DNA from: Diphasiastrum complanatum
Lineage: Eukaryota > Streptophyta > Lycopodiopsida > Lycopodiales > Lycopodiaceae
DNA: 64,000 nt
Assembly: GCA_029204225.1 (NCBI GenBank)
Contig: CM055113.1
Coordinates: 28,305,934 to 28,369,933, forward strand
Direction: 5' to 3'
The translations under genes and the position numbers were made by a program. Shown here piece by piece: positions 11,036 through 23,229 of the stretch (position 1 is the stretch's first letter; each line of letters starts with the position of its first letter). The notes beneath the pieces are model-generated. The model saw only the letters and a program-made list of their open reading frames with translations. It was not told the origin of the DNA and did no database searches.

Positions 11036-14000
11036 AGTTTGAATGACAAAATGGAGAGGTCTGCTTAAAAAAGATGTAGGACAAATCAGGCTGTAGAAGT
11101 TGGCCAGCTAAGAAAACTATAGCAAAACAAATCTTCTTGACTTTCAGAGAAACTGCTACCATAAATGTCACTGGAGTTACTACATGTTAGAGGTGCCAAA
11201 TTACCATATCATTAGTTGAATATCGATAGTAAATTTAGATCACAAAATGAAAACCAGCCTAAGAAATATCCCTAAGAGGAAAGGTTTTTTTAAGGGTGAA
11301 GCATCTATCCATTTTGTCTTATACAAACAGATCAGCTTATAGTCAGACAATCCACTTACTTCAAACGAATCCTATTCTTCAACTTCTTCTCTATCAAACC
11401 AATCCCTTCAAGAACATTTGTGATATTGTAAATTCTACGCTTTTGTACCTGCTTGCACAGACAATCAGCAGATTAGGTTACTAGATTCCAATCATATCCT
11501 AAGCATTATAGAAATTCAATAGGTTACTTCCTTTTGGTGCATAATTGTACTACACCCTTACAAACAAAGAATGATACCTCTATTGTACTATTGTAGGTGT
11601 CTCAAACTTCTGATAAGAAAAGCTCTTGTCGCATAAATGTAATGTAGCTGGAGCTTGATGAAGATCCAGTACTCCATCATCAGCAGATTGATGAACTTTT
11701 TGGTTAACAGACCTGGAAAATCTATTATAGAGGTCACTTCAATCTAGAAAGTAGAGTCAGCATGCATTAGCTACCAAGAAAAGGCATCAAAAAACATGCA
11801 GCTGCCAATGTGGTCTACACAAAGCTCTTGATTATAATTTGGCATACCTAGAGAACTATCATAGTGGCACATCCTAACTGAAGTGGGAGCATTACTAGCA
11901 TAGGATCCTGTAGATGACAACTGAGAAATACACTTAAAAGAAACTATGTAAAACCTACACAGAAAACAATATAACACTCTACTTAAAATGCTGGGCAATG
12001 TCTTAGCTTCCAAAGGCAGGAACAGCTCACAAACACATGTTCTTTCTTTCACAAAAACTACTACAATCCTCTTTAGTTCAATTGTTGCGTATATTTAAAT
12101 TGAAAGGCTTTAAGATGACCATCTTAAAACTGATAATCAGTTACCAGAATTTCCAGGAGTGTGAAGAGCATTTTGTAACAATTTACTCACGAGATCCAGG
12201 AAGCGGGAGAAGTGTGATTTTGCACCATCTTAAAGGCACCTTCTTCCATCTCTGGATCTTCAACAATGAGTGAACTTTCCTTAGACCCATATCCGCCAAC
12301 CTAACAACGGTACAGGGCCACAACAACATCTATAAAGAATGGTAGTATGGGATGCCATGACTCCTATTTAGTGGAGAAATCTCACATGCCGAAGTTGATG
12401 TCCACGTATCTCTGGTGCCACTCAATTAGGTATATGCTAGGCTCAGTTGCCCGTTCTGGAACTGAACACATTCCAGGACCTATGTTGCATCGAAACGACA
12501 TTCCACGGAACGAGCGTTATGGAACGCAATGTTCTAGAACATCGGAACATGAAAAAAGTAAAGTAAAATAAAATAAAACCTAAATTTCTAATTTACAGCC
12601 AGTGGAAGCATTAGAAGACATGTAAACTGAGAGCAATAGTAGGTTTCAAAATCTAGGATATTCTATTGTATGCAATGCATCTATGTCAAGTTAGTGACTT
12701 CTTGTCATGCCTTCTCAATGATATCAAGGCCAAAGCTATCATGTTAAAAATCTAGAGTGTTGAGGAAGGAATGCTACCAAGAGAGGATTTCAAACCTCAT
12801 GAGGATCAAGTTTTGTCACTTTGGAATTTGGATTGCGCCTACTTCAGTAGTTGCTCGCTCCATGTGTGTTAAAGAGCACAATACCTTGCATGATGTGCAA
12901 CAAGGTATGGCTTGGTAGAAGAATCCCCAACAAGACTTGAAGATCTCTCAAAACGTCTTTCAAGTGCATGGATAGAGGTCGTTCAATGTTATACAATGCT
13001 TTGCGTGATCTAAAAATGTAGCAAAGCAAACTTAGTTTCAATTTAGTATTCCTAACACCTAATATGTACCACTATTTATTTGAACTTTCTAGGATTTTCT
13101 TTTCCGGTAAGATACCTAAAAAAATTTACAAAAAAACCTAGAGAACCCAATAAATAAATAAAATTTCACTCCAGAACGACCTAAAATTCCGAAACACGAT
13201 CATAATATATGTGTTCCGAAACACGGCGCATCTATGTCTAGAATGTCATTCCAAAACGCGTTCCACTCCAAAACAAGCAAAAAAAAAAATCTTTGTAATA
13301 CATGCTGAAAAAAGTATGTAAATATTTAATCGCTAGTCACTACAGGAACACAAGCTGCCTCACGACGAGAATTATGAAAACCTCGATCCACGGTGCCAGA
13401 ATTACATCGATCTATGCTGCCAAAACCGCCTCGCTGCCTCTAACTTCGCTACCACAAGTTACAACTGCAGAAATCTGAAATGTTAGAACTTAGAAACACG
13501 AACTGCCATAACTACAAAATTTACAAAAATATTTGAAACACATAGACATGTCTGAAAGCTAAGCTAACGGTTAGAACCACTACCAGAATTACGAGATCTT
13601 TGTAGAAATATTTAAGACACAGAGATATGTCTGACAACTGAGCTAACGATTTAGGGTTTAAATTTTTGACAGTTTTTTTTATTTAAAATTTTTTCAACGT
13701 ACTGCACCAATACGTTTTAGAACATATTGTAAAAATGTGCTATACTGAACGTACAATGCCTTTCATCCTCAAAACCTAGAAACACTTTGTATGATGCCAG
13801 CTTAGATGCAGGGTGATGCCTATCCAAAGGACATTCAAAAAGTGTGCATTCAAATGTGACAATGCATCATTCCTCATCTTCAACATTGCTACACAACTCA
13901 CACTAAGCTATAGTAAAGTCGTCCCTTATGCATCCCATTGTTAGAAGCATTTCTTCCTTCAAAACCTTTCATTTTGATACCAAAAACCTTTGTTTTAATT

Positions 14001-14820
14001 CCTAATCCAGTATGTTATTGATTAATAGCAAACTATATTGCTAGTTGAAAAACATACTAGGCTTCATGCACAATTCCCTTTCATCCTTTAGCCAGTTGGA
14101 ACGATATCTAACTTCAGGCTTAAATCAAACATTTTTCTCCAATTATTGGATCCTACTATAGCTACAAAGGTTTGTAGTTGAAGAAAACAAAATTTCCAAA
14201 CTGTCACATTAGAATTTGGTTGCCCAATCCAAGTACTTGTGGTTTTACAAGTGATCAAGCAAGCTTCCCACCAAGCGACGCTTTAGTCCATTGTCTAGAA
14301 TGTTGTTGTTGTGCAACAATATAGATGGGATGGCATATTGTTCTGGAGAGAACCACTATCTTAAGACTAGATTAGATAAACTTACACATCAAAAAAGAAG
14401 AAGATAGTTATTGATTGTATTCAAAGATCTGTCTTTGATTGATTGATTTGTAGAATAAAAAGGCTCATGGTTTTTGGAAAGAAAGGGGTTTTGATGAAGT
14501 CAATCAAACGAGGTATGTGGTCAATCTTTACATGGTGATTTTGTGATTTCATTTGATAAATAAATGGTTTGTCGAATTTCAATGTTAATTTTAAAGTATA
14601 TGTTTTGTTCTTAATGCCAGATTACACAACCTTTGACATTAAAGGAAAAAAGAACTATGTGTGAGTTGAATTGTGTTTGTAAAACAATGAATATTCTTAT
14701 AACAAAATCAAGATCATAATGCAATCATAGATGGTGAACAATAAATGAAATATAAATGAGTAAAAGTTAAAACAAACAATTCAATTATAGAAAATAATCG
14801 AAATGTACAACAACAATTGA
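11036..14820. other. Long unassigned stretch
   Basis: I see no gene or typed element in these 3.8 kb. A diverged direct duplication of about 40 bp, period 78, starts at 13531 and 13609 (both end near GAGCTAACG or AAGCTAACG). Short GGAACG- and CGAAAC-like words cluster at 12450-12545 and 13190-13280. Otherwise it is AT-rich DNA with many stops in all frames. Confidence 0.4.
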
Positions 14821-14835
14821 TAGACATAGATCACG

Positions 14836-14863
14836 CATGCACGCACGCGCACGTGCGTGCGCG

Positions 14864-14894
<31 letters not shown>

Positions 14895-14895
14895 A
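14836..14895. repeat. CG/CA alternating purine-pyrimidine microsatellite
   Basis: A compound tract starts with degenerate CACGCA and CGTGCG words, passes through (GC)n and ends in (CA)n to about 14895. Alternating purine-pyrimidine DNA of this kind can adopt Z-form. Confidence 0.9.
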
Positions 14896-15023
14896 ATCCG
14901 ATCCTTTGAAAAAGAACATTGAGTTTTGTTTGTAAGAAAGGACTTGAAACAAAATCTCTTCCTTCCTACTTGCTACATCAAAGCTAAAAGTTAACCATTA
15001 AACGTTAAACAAGCAAAGACTCC

Positions 15024-16101
15024 TTAATTGTCATCGTCCAAATCTGAGTCTTGTGTGAAAGCTTGCACTTCACTCTCACTTCCGGACATCTCCTCTTCCG
15101 CTTCTGCTTCACCGGCTTCTTCACCCAACCCCTCGTCTACATAAGACGCTAAACTTCTCTACACATCACAAAAGATCACAAAATTTAATAGCAAATAAGA
15201 GAAATAAATGAAACTCATTAACAAGCAAGAAAAACAAATAAAAATGATTACTAAATAATAGAGATTAATGTAGCAAAAATTTACCATAGGAAGATGGTCA
15301 ACCAAAGCATTATAACTTTGTTGGTACCCAATCTTGTACTCAACATTCGTATATTTTTGTTGAGAATCTTTTTGCTATACAAATATGAATGCAATAATTT
15401 AGATATGAAAGATGAATAGTAGTAAATAACATAACTATCAACTATAATAAAATTAAACTAAAAAAAAAAAAAACTTACAAATTGGGCTTATAAATTGGCT
15501 TTTCCGCCCGAGCCAAGGTGAGATTGACCCAAGAGATTAATCCTTGATTTGGTTGAAGCGATCAGGATTCGGATGCTTGGCCTTGTGTACCGTCCTTTGC
15601 CCAATCTTTTTTTGAAGCCCACTCTAGCCTTTTTTTGTCATTTTTCACATATTCTTGTAACGATTGGCGCTTATGATGAATATGCGTACACATACTCGTC
15701 AATGCCAATGCCGTATTAAATCTAGTTAATTGAGAAAACTCATTATTCAAAATTTCAATTATCTTATTTTAATCTCTTTGGTCTTGTTGCTCCCAAGGAG
15801 TAAATAAGTTATGCCCAAAATATTTGAGAGCAAGGTCATGCATCCTAATGATCATGACATTGCTATCTTTTATGATGGAGCCATCATCATCTAGATTATA
15901 AAACATATTTCATGATTCATCCAATGGGATATCCATCGAAGGAATACTTCTATCATAATCAGGCTCCACTTCGGAAAGACAAAGTTGTTTCATTCTTTGT
16001 CTTTCTTCCGAAGATAGAGAACCATAAATGTCCGCAACCCGATCGGAAGAGGATCTTGGCCTCTTCCTAGAACCAATACCACTAGAAGACATTGTTTTCA
16101 A
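15024..16101 (-). pseudogene. Decayed three-exon gene, unknown product
   Basis: Exon 1 runs from 16101 to 15479. It begins with a basic, Ser-rich region (SSSGIGSRKRPRSSS, a likely nuclear signal) and then acidic and helical sequence. Three stops (TGA, TAA, TGA) fall in one otherwise continuous frame. Exon 2 (15374-15285, 90 bp) and exon 3 (15158-15024) are bounded by GT-AG introns of 104 and 126 bp. Exons 2 and 3 join in phase and end in an acidic tail (GEEAGEAEAEEEMSGSESE, then LDDDN stop). Exon 1 reaches its donor two bases out of phase, so an indel is also likely. I do not recognise the protein. It could be a host gene or an accessory gene of a DNA transposon. The splice structure is inferred from sequence alone. 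Confidence 0.5.
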
Positions 16102-16121
16102 AAAAGAAGAAGATGAAAATA

Positions 16122-16249
<128 letters not shown>

Positions 16250-16258
16250 AGCTTTAAA

Positions 16259-16465
<207 letters not shown>

Positions 16466-17985
16466 TAATCACTAATACAATGAAAGCTAGTAGTGAGCAA
16501 AAACAAGTGAGGAATTGCGTTAAAAAATGTCGAATTTATAGCTTTTTTCAAATTCAAGTTCACGTGGAAGTGCCATGCATGTTTTTCCACATCTAGCAGT
16601 GACACGCATGGCAAAAACAGAATTTTTTTATACGGTCCTGTCTCCCACAACCTGCAAGGTGTCAAAATACAATTTTTTTTTGTGTCCATGGCTTGCAAGG
16701 TGTCGAAATGTAAGTGGAAAGAAAAATGATTGTGTTAAAAAAATAAACATTATTTTTGTTGGTTTAGAAAAGAGTGAGAGCTAATTTGCAAAATAAAATA
16801 AAAAATTAAATTTCTTGTTTCACTTTTTTAAGGACCAAGTAAAAGTGAGACAAGACATTTGAACTTTTTATTTTAAAGGACAACTATAGAAATGATGACT
16901 TTAAACTTAAATAATTCAGAGGAAAACCTTAGAAATGATTGGGGATTGCAAATATGTGCCACCTGTGGTAGGCTTCAAGCACTTGTGTGCTCACGATGGC
17001 AATTTCGAATGGCATTTAATCTACCTTGAAACACAAACAAAGGAGTCTAGCATATGTGTGCAAGTTGGTGGGTGGCAAACCCATTGAGATGCAAGGAGAC
17101 TAAAGGGATCAAGGGTAGACCACCACGTAGCCAAGCGTTCATAACGTCGTTGCTTTTTTATCCTTCAATGTCGACCACTCCAATCATTATGAAACAAAAT
17201 TTATCAAGTTTGGATTGTTCACCCAAATAGGAAACACAGGCTGTGTTTAGACCTTTTGGGCTGGAACGTAGTATACGTTCCAGAACGTGCTAGGTCAACA
17301 ATTTTTTTTACATATAAAAAAGCACGTACTCGGCTAGCACATCGGCATGCTAGTCACATCAACTCCAAAAACAAAAGTTAAAGATAGCTTATCTGATTTG
17401 CATCATGGCCTTGCCCTCAATGAGTAATTTTGTGAGGGTATATATAATGATTAATGACATTTTTAAATAAGCTTGATTCTGACTAGATAAACAGACACAA
17501 CAAGATTTTCACAAAAAACTCTACAAATTTCTCGCATATCAAAATGCATCCCTAAAAAAAAAGAGCATGTGTTGAATCATAGCAAAAAAGAAACTCGCAA
17601 AAAATTTACTCGCAAAATGCCTAGGCCCCGAGAAGAACTGTTGATTCACATAATGGATCATTTAGCACATGTCCCACATATTTGTACATCGTTAGGAGCT
17701 AATTAGTTATAAGAAGTGATTTGTATTCACATGCTTAGAAGGTGGCCAAGTTGAGCCCCTGAATCAATGTCTCACACTATAGGCTTAATTTGAGAAAATT
17801 TAGTGACTAGGCACATATTTCACCTAATCCACCTATCAAATGGATACGATTCCTAAATTGAGGATTAGATGGCAAGGTTAGGTCTATACCTAACCATGGA
17901 AAACCCTAGATCTCAGATCTGAGCTGATCTATTAGTATTTTGATGAGAATTTTTTTGCACATTAATTGACGAGATGTAATTTTAA

Positions 17986-18509
17986 TGTTGTAAGACGTCC
18001 CCTAGGACTCCCAACCGAGAAAGAGCTTAATAGAACACAAAGGGAGGATTCCAGTAGACGAAACCATCCCAACCAAACCTAGACCCAATACAGGTCTAGC
18101 CCCCGAGCAATCTAGGAGATAGGCAAGCCACAGGAAGAGCGCTTCACAGTCTGACAGCATAATGGCCATAAACACTCCCCAAGATCCTCATAGACACTGG
18201 TGAGGGTATATATAGAGCGTGGAGCCAACCCCACCTGCCCATGCACTGAATCCACATGGAAGCACTCTAGCTGATCATGCCAATCCCCCATGCATGTCCA
18301 CTGCATGTAGGTACCCCTAACCCATAATAGTCAAGACCCATTCATAAGCACAATGCATGTACACCCTATCCCATACTAGGATGCACACACATGCCTATAC
18401 CGCATGTGGATGTGACCCCATGGTCCTACTCGACTATTATCCAGATTAGACCTGGCCCCTATGTCCAAGATAGCTCCTAATGGTCCAAACCCCCATTAGG
18501 GCCGTAACA
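17986..18509 (-). mobile_element. 3' LTR of the chromovirus remnant (arm B)
   Basis: On the minus strand the LTR starts TGTTACGG at 18509, straight after a polypurine tract (CCCCCC on the plus strand near 18515), and ends CTTACAACA at 17986. It is 524 bp, equal to the arm A copy, with the same TATA-like block. Confidence 0.65.
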
Positions 18510-19190
18510 TACTTCCCCCCTTATTTTAGTTCTTTCTCAGAACTTAAAGTCCGAAAAACTCTTCTTTAGACTACCTTCTAGTTCCCATGAATCCTCATCC
18601 TCAGAATTTTCTTTCCAATGAATCAGATGCTCAATAACCTCTCCCGATTATGTAATCGCTTGGATCTTGTATCAAGAATCTTTTCAGGCTCTAAAGGAAT
18701 CCTTTTAGATAAGTCTTCAAAAGAATCTAGACTTTTACCATAACCAAGGTAATCCCTCACATGTAAACTCATCTCTAGACGATTAACATGGAACATGAGA
18801 TGAGTCTTGATTCCCTCTGGTAACTCTAACTGGTAAACTGAAGATCCAATCTTATTCAAGATTTTATATGGTCCACAATAACGAGCAGACAACTTGTAAT
18901 GCTTCCCAATGTGCATTACCTTAGAATCCTTCAGAATTATAAAATATACCCAATCCCCAACTCAGGCAATCTTTTCAGATTAGCAAAATGCTTTACCCGA
19001 TCTAGGGCACTTAGAACATTTCCACGTGCTAATTGTAGCATTTCCTGCATTTCTCGCAAGAAATCCGCCACTTCCTGAACTTTAATCGACTGAATTTCAA
19101 TCGTTCTCGGAGATCTAGGTTGAAATCCATACATAAGCATAAACGGACTATACCTAGTAATGCTTACTACTATTACAAGCAAACTCAATT
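18510..19190 (-). pseudogene. Chromovirus integrase end (arm B copy)
   Basis: This is the second copy of the fragment at 6850-7535. It is slightly better preserved at its N-terminal end: SPFMLMYGFQPRSPRTIE can be read, then RGNVLSALDRV, then the integrase C-terminal domain (HYKLSARYCGPYKIL). The chromodomain part is frameshifted. As in arm A, nothing upstream of the integrase tail survives. Confidence 0.78.
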
Positions 19191-19730
19191 AATGGAAGAT
19201 ACCTTATCCAATGAGATTGCCATCAGAAGACTGATGCACAAAACATCAAATCTTCACACCGCTCACGTTATCCTCTCTTAGAAGTCAAATATAGACTGGA
19301 ATTTGAACTATGATTTGTCAATTACAATTCACCGGATTCTTATTCTATATTTGAAAATAAGAGAACGTGAATGCAACTATTCTTAAAGACAAGAGAGTTG
19401 CTCCACAAAAATCCTTTCTACTAGGAAAGTTCCTGATTTAGGCAAATCTACTCTCCTTACGATGTCAATAAGGAGTTGTAGTCTCAAAAATTTTCACTCT
19501 TGACATTTCTATCTAGAATACATTTAGACCCCAATACACTTAAGCTATGGTCTAGAATAACTTAAGATTAATTAGCTTTATTATGCAACTCCAACTGAGT
19601 TTCCAAGATAATTTATTTTCAGACAAAAAATAATTAGAACCAAAAGTTCCTACATATCTTATTATGTACATCACCCATTACCTGAGTCACAAAATAAATC
19701 ATAATGGCTGTGACTTATAATTGATACAAC

Positions 19731-21660
19731 TTATCTACAATACCAATAGATAATGATACAACAATACATAGCAGTGATAATCTGTGTGATGATAACTTTA
19801 AAAGAGTTAAAAATCAGTCTATTGGATGTCGGGTATATGAACTGAAAAAAATAAAATAGAAGCTCCTTTCTTTTGTCAAACTTCTTTATATGAAAAGTCC
19901 CCGACTCAAAATCAAAGGTAGTGGTAATATTTAAAAAAGTAACCATATTGTCATTAGTTTCTTGATGGTCAAGTACTCCAAAGAATAAATCTCTTTAGCA
20001 TTATCAAAGGCACGAGGTTGTTTTTTATCCATAAATAAAAGCACATCCGGATTGTTAATAAAACAAATATCGTCTATAAACCAAAAGGTATTCTTGAAAG
20101 CGTGTAAGTACTTTATTTCACCAAGTCTGGTAAGTCTTTTCATAAAATGTAATTCATAAAAAGACGAATACCAGTTACACCAAGTAGGGGAACATGCAAA
20201 GCCCATGGGAATACCACAAACTGTGAAGAATTACCAATTATTGGCAAATCTAGCTTGATCAAAAACCATGAAGAATAGTGTAAATTTTGTACATAATTGG
20301 GTTCCACACATGTATGGCCAAAATGCCACATGGCTACCCACTCCTAATGTACGTTAGTTCAAGTCAAGAGAGTTGGTGATGTCTATTTGGTGGTGATCCC
20401 TACTTTATAGGACCTACACCTAAGTTTAAGGTGAAAATTTGACCAACTAGCTACCTACCAAGCATAACTCTAGAATCTAGGCTAGGGTTTCATTTTAGGT
20501 CAAGAAGAGTGAGTTAACTTCCTTATTACATGCTAGAAATCCACCTAACTTCAAGAAGGAAGTCGAATTTGCTATGTATTCCAAGCTCTCATAGTGAGAA
20601 GATAGAAAAATTTTGGAGCTCATTGGCAATCTCAAGCTAATTCACTAGGTACATTGAGTTTTTGTGATCCAACCAAATCAATATCTACTTGTTTGTATTA
20701 CACACGTGTGGGCTTAAATTTCAATGTTGATCAATGCTTTTGATTGTTAATGCTTGTTGTTTGTCAAATTGCCAATCTAGATCAACTTTTTTGTGTCTAG
20801 TTTTTTGATAGATTGTTAAGCAAGCATCCAATCACTCTTGTGGATCTTTTGTAGATACATTTATGGTCCTAAAGTACAGTACTTTCAAACAAACTTGTCT
20901 CCAAGTCTTGTTATCTAGTCTCACAGTGTAATTATCAATCAATAAATCATTCCATTGGCAAAGTATTATTTTGTCTATTTTTCAGCTGGTTTGTTTACCC
21001 ACTTCCATTTAAACTTCCCACGGTTGGATTTCCATTTATAGGCAAGACTTTCGTTCTTGCAGAAGTTGAATGCGGACAAGATCATTTTTTGTATAATAGG
21101 TTTTAGCCCGTCCGGGCCATTAAGAGGGATGTTTTCATAACATTTAGAAATGTCAGTAGACCACATAGAAGTGATTTTGTTTGGCACATTAAGGTAGAAT
21201 TCAGTGGATGAGTTGCACTGCCAAAATAGGTTGGTATCCACATTTAGGTAACTCTGGTTTGATTTTGCCTTAAGGCTTGCACCCTCCATGAGGAGCAGAG
21301 ACAAAATACCAAGAGCTCCAGAAAGAAATGTGGCCACCTTTGAAAAGTAGCAGTCATGTGCATTAGTAATCCATCTAAATGCATTTTTATGTGCTTTAAA
21401 GGTACATAGTAAAAAATCTAAGTCTTCTTTCCCTATTAGGTAATCTAGTATATTATTAGCAAAGGTATGTTTTATAATTATCATAGCATTATCAATGGTA
21501 TTGCTACCTTCCTCTGGAAAAGGGGGCAAATCTAGACTAGATAATCTTTGCAAAGACAAGTTTCTAACAAGATAGATGCACATGAAACAAGGATTATGTT
21601 GGGCCTTATCCACACCATTCACATACAAGTTGAAATTTGTGAAGCCAAAAATCAATCTCC
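19731..21660 (-). pseudogene. Penelope-like (Naiad/Chlamys-type) reverse transcriptase
   Basis: Read on the minus strand, the first block (21655-20975) has a fingers region (KAHKNAFRWITNA), a catalytic motif A in TDISKCYENIPL and a basic tail. A solo LTR at 20222-20889 interrupts the gene. The second block (20221-19731) has motif B (IPMGFACSPTWCN), motif C (FWFIDDICFINNP) and a thumb region with FDKRKELLFYF. A single-stranded-type palm with IDD followed by NNP, and the DKR...thumb signature, fit Penelope-like elements of the Naiad/Chlamys branch better than LTR, LINE or telomerase enzymes. No GIY-YIG endonuclease was found; the N-terminus is cut by the LTR at 21717 and the C-terminus by arm B. 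Small frameshifts exist near 20980. Confidence 0.65.
20222..20889 (+). mobile_element. Solo copia LTR with 5-bp target duplication
   Basis: A 668-bp LTR (starts TGTGAAGAATT, ends ACTTTCAAA where sister copies end ACTTTCACA) is flanked on both sides by CAAAC (20217-20221 and 20890-20894). Removing the LTR and one CAAAC rejoins the reverse transcriptase reading frame across the site, which confirms the boundaries. No internal element sequence remains, so it is the product of LTR-LTR recombination. It contains CACACGTGTG at 20701-20710. Confidence 0.9.
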
Positions 21661-21716
21661 CTTTGCATTATGTCAAGCCAAAAGTTGCCAAGTACCATTG
21701 GTACCTGGGCATACTA

Positions 21717-22400
21717 TGTGAAAAATTGCCAACATTGGCAAATCTAGCCATGTACCATATTGTACATTTTTGTGAATAATTGCTTTCACACATGTATGGC
21801 CAAAGTGCCATGTGGCAATCCACTCCTAAACTTGAGTCAAGAGAGGTGGTTGTGTCTATTTGGTAGAGATCCTTACTTTATAGAATCTAGACCTTGATTT
21901 GATACGAGATTTTTGACCAACCATGCACCTACCAAGCATGACTCTAGGAAATAGACTAGGGTTTTATTTTAGGGCAAAAAGGGTGAGTTAACTTCCTTAT
22001 TACATGCTGGAAATTCACATGACTTTACAAAGGAAGTGAGTTTTGCTATGTATTCCAATCTTCCATAGTGAGAAGATAGATTATTTTTGGAGCTCATTGG
22101 CAATCTCGAGTTTGTCCTCTCCATGTACATTGATTTTGTGATCCAGATGAAACCAACACTTTGAGTACTTCAAACTCTCTCTGTTCTAAATCCATACAGC
22201 AGGTTGCTCTTCACACATGTGGGCTTGGATTTGTGTCTATGATCTTTGTTATTGATTTTCAATGCTTGTTGTGTGTCAAATTGCCAATCTAGATCTAGTT
22301 TTGTTGACTAGTTTTTTGATGCATTGTTAAGCAAATACATAATCACTCTCATGGATCTTCTAAGATCCATTTATGGTCTAAAAAATATTGTACTTTCACA
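21717..22400 (+). mobile_element. 5' LTR of a copia element
   Basis: A 684-bp relative of the LTRs at 20222 and 30789. It begins TGTGAAAAATT and ends ACTTTCACA, directly followed by a primer-binding site. The G-box palindrome is present as the variant CACACATGTG at 22212-22221. It truncates the N-terminal side of the Penelope-like gene. No matching 3' LTR was found nearby. Confidence 0.85.
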
Positions 22401-22413
22401 TGGTATCAAAGCC
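22401..22413 (+). promoter_or_regulatory. tRNA-iMet primer-binding site
   Basis: TGGTATCAAAGCC immediately after the LTR, one base from the canonical copia TGGTATCAGAGC. This is where minus-strand DNA synthesis would be primed. Confidence 0.85.
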
Positions 22414-22879
22414 AAGTACAAGAGCTTTGATCATTGATCTAATCAAATCCATTTTTAGTTGGTTTCGGTGCTAAAAACTAGTCTTGTGAGGGCGAGCTAG
22501 AAGCCAAGTTTTGTGAGGGATTTGATCTCAAACTTGAAGGGGATCAAGATCCATATTGTTCACACGTGTGGGCACTTTTGAAACAGCATTTAATGCACTA
22601 CATTCATTTGATCACTGTAAATTCAATTTGAGAGCTTTTGATGTAATTTTTGGTGGAAATCCTAGAATAAGCTACCAAGATCAAGTTCCATTGATTAGAT
22701 TTGAATTTGATTCATAAGATCTAATTAATCGAGGCCGAAATCAGGTCCTCTAAACTTTTTTTACAAGTCTTGAAAGTACATCAAAGTGTGTGAGGGAGAT
22801 TAAGTCATTTTTTTGTCAAAAATAGCCAAGATTGGCAAGATTTGTTTGAAAGTAGATTTCACATCATCTTATCTTCATT

Positions 22880-23060
22880 CAAACTTTGTGAGGGAGAAAT
22901 AGATCTCTTTGTGAGTGTGCTAAGGCCTTAAGGCTACATGCTTCTCTACCCAAACCATTTTGGGGTGAGGCAATAACATGTGCAAATTTCTTGTGCAATA
23001 GATTGCCTAACCATGCCATTGGTGGAATCACACCCCGAAAGATTCTTTTTCGTTTGTTTC
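22880..23060 (+). pseudogene. Copia integrase core fragment
   Basis: About 55 codons read AKALRLHASLPKPFWGEA and then NRLPNHAIGGITP, the conserved end of the copia integrase core. It lies only 470 bp after the primer-binding site, so gag, protease and most of integrase are missing from this copy. It is probably the interior of the element whose LTR starts at 21717. Confidence 0.7.
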
Positions 23061-23229
23061 GTAGTTTTTCATTTTGCATCCCTTTGCGGTTTGCGGTCCT
23101 GGAGGTGTGTTTACGATCCATGAATAATTTGCGAATCGTTCATGCTTTGAGTCAAGGGACGTTGACGTTCACCATTTCTGACACGGATTTGATTGTAGAA
23201 AAACCTCACAAGGTTGGGAACAGACTAGC

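Larger units (their letters stand above)
16882..19615 (-). repeat. Arm B of the large inverted repeat
   Basis: Reverse complement of 6437-9806, with the arm-A segment 8677-9320 missing. Its inner end is at AACTATA (16882-16888) and its outer end at TAATTTA (19615). It carries the minus-strand chromovirus tail, the 524-bp LTR and the same flanking DNA. Its outer end abuts the C-terminal side of the Penelope-like reverse transcriptase. Confidence 0.85.

Noticed and set aside
19731-21660. Bacterial-type reverse transcriptase (retron or diversity-generating system) reading of the IDD-containing gene
   Set aside because: Motif B and thumb signatures fit Penelope-like enzymes and the locus is embedded in plant retrotransposons; no template repeat or non-coding RNA is visible.
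22879-23121. 80-codon minus-strand basic ORF
   Set aside because: Opposite strand of the plus-strand copia integrase fragment, which has a clear family match.
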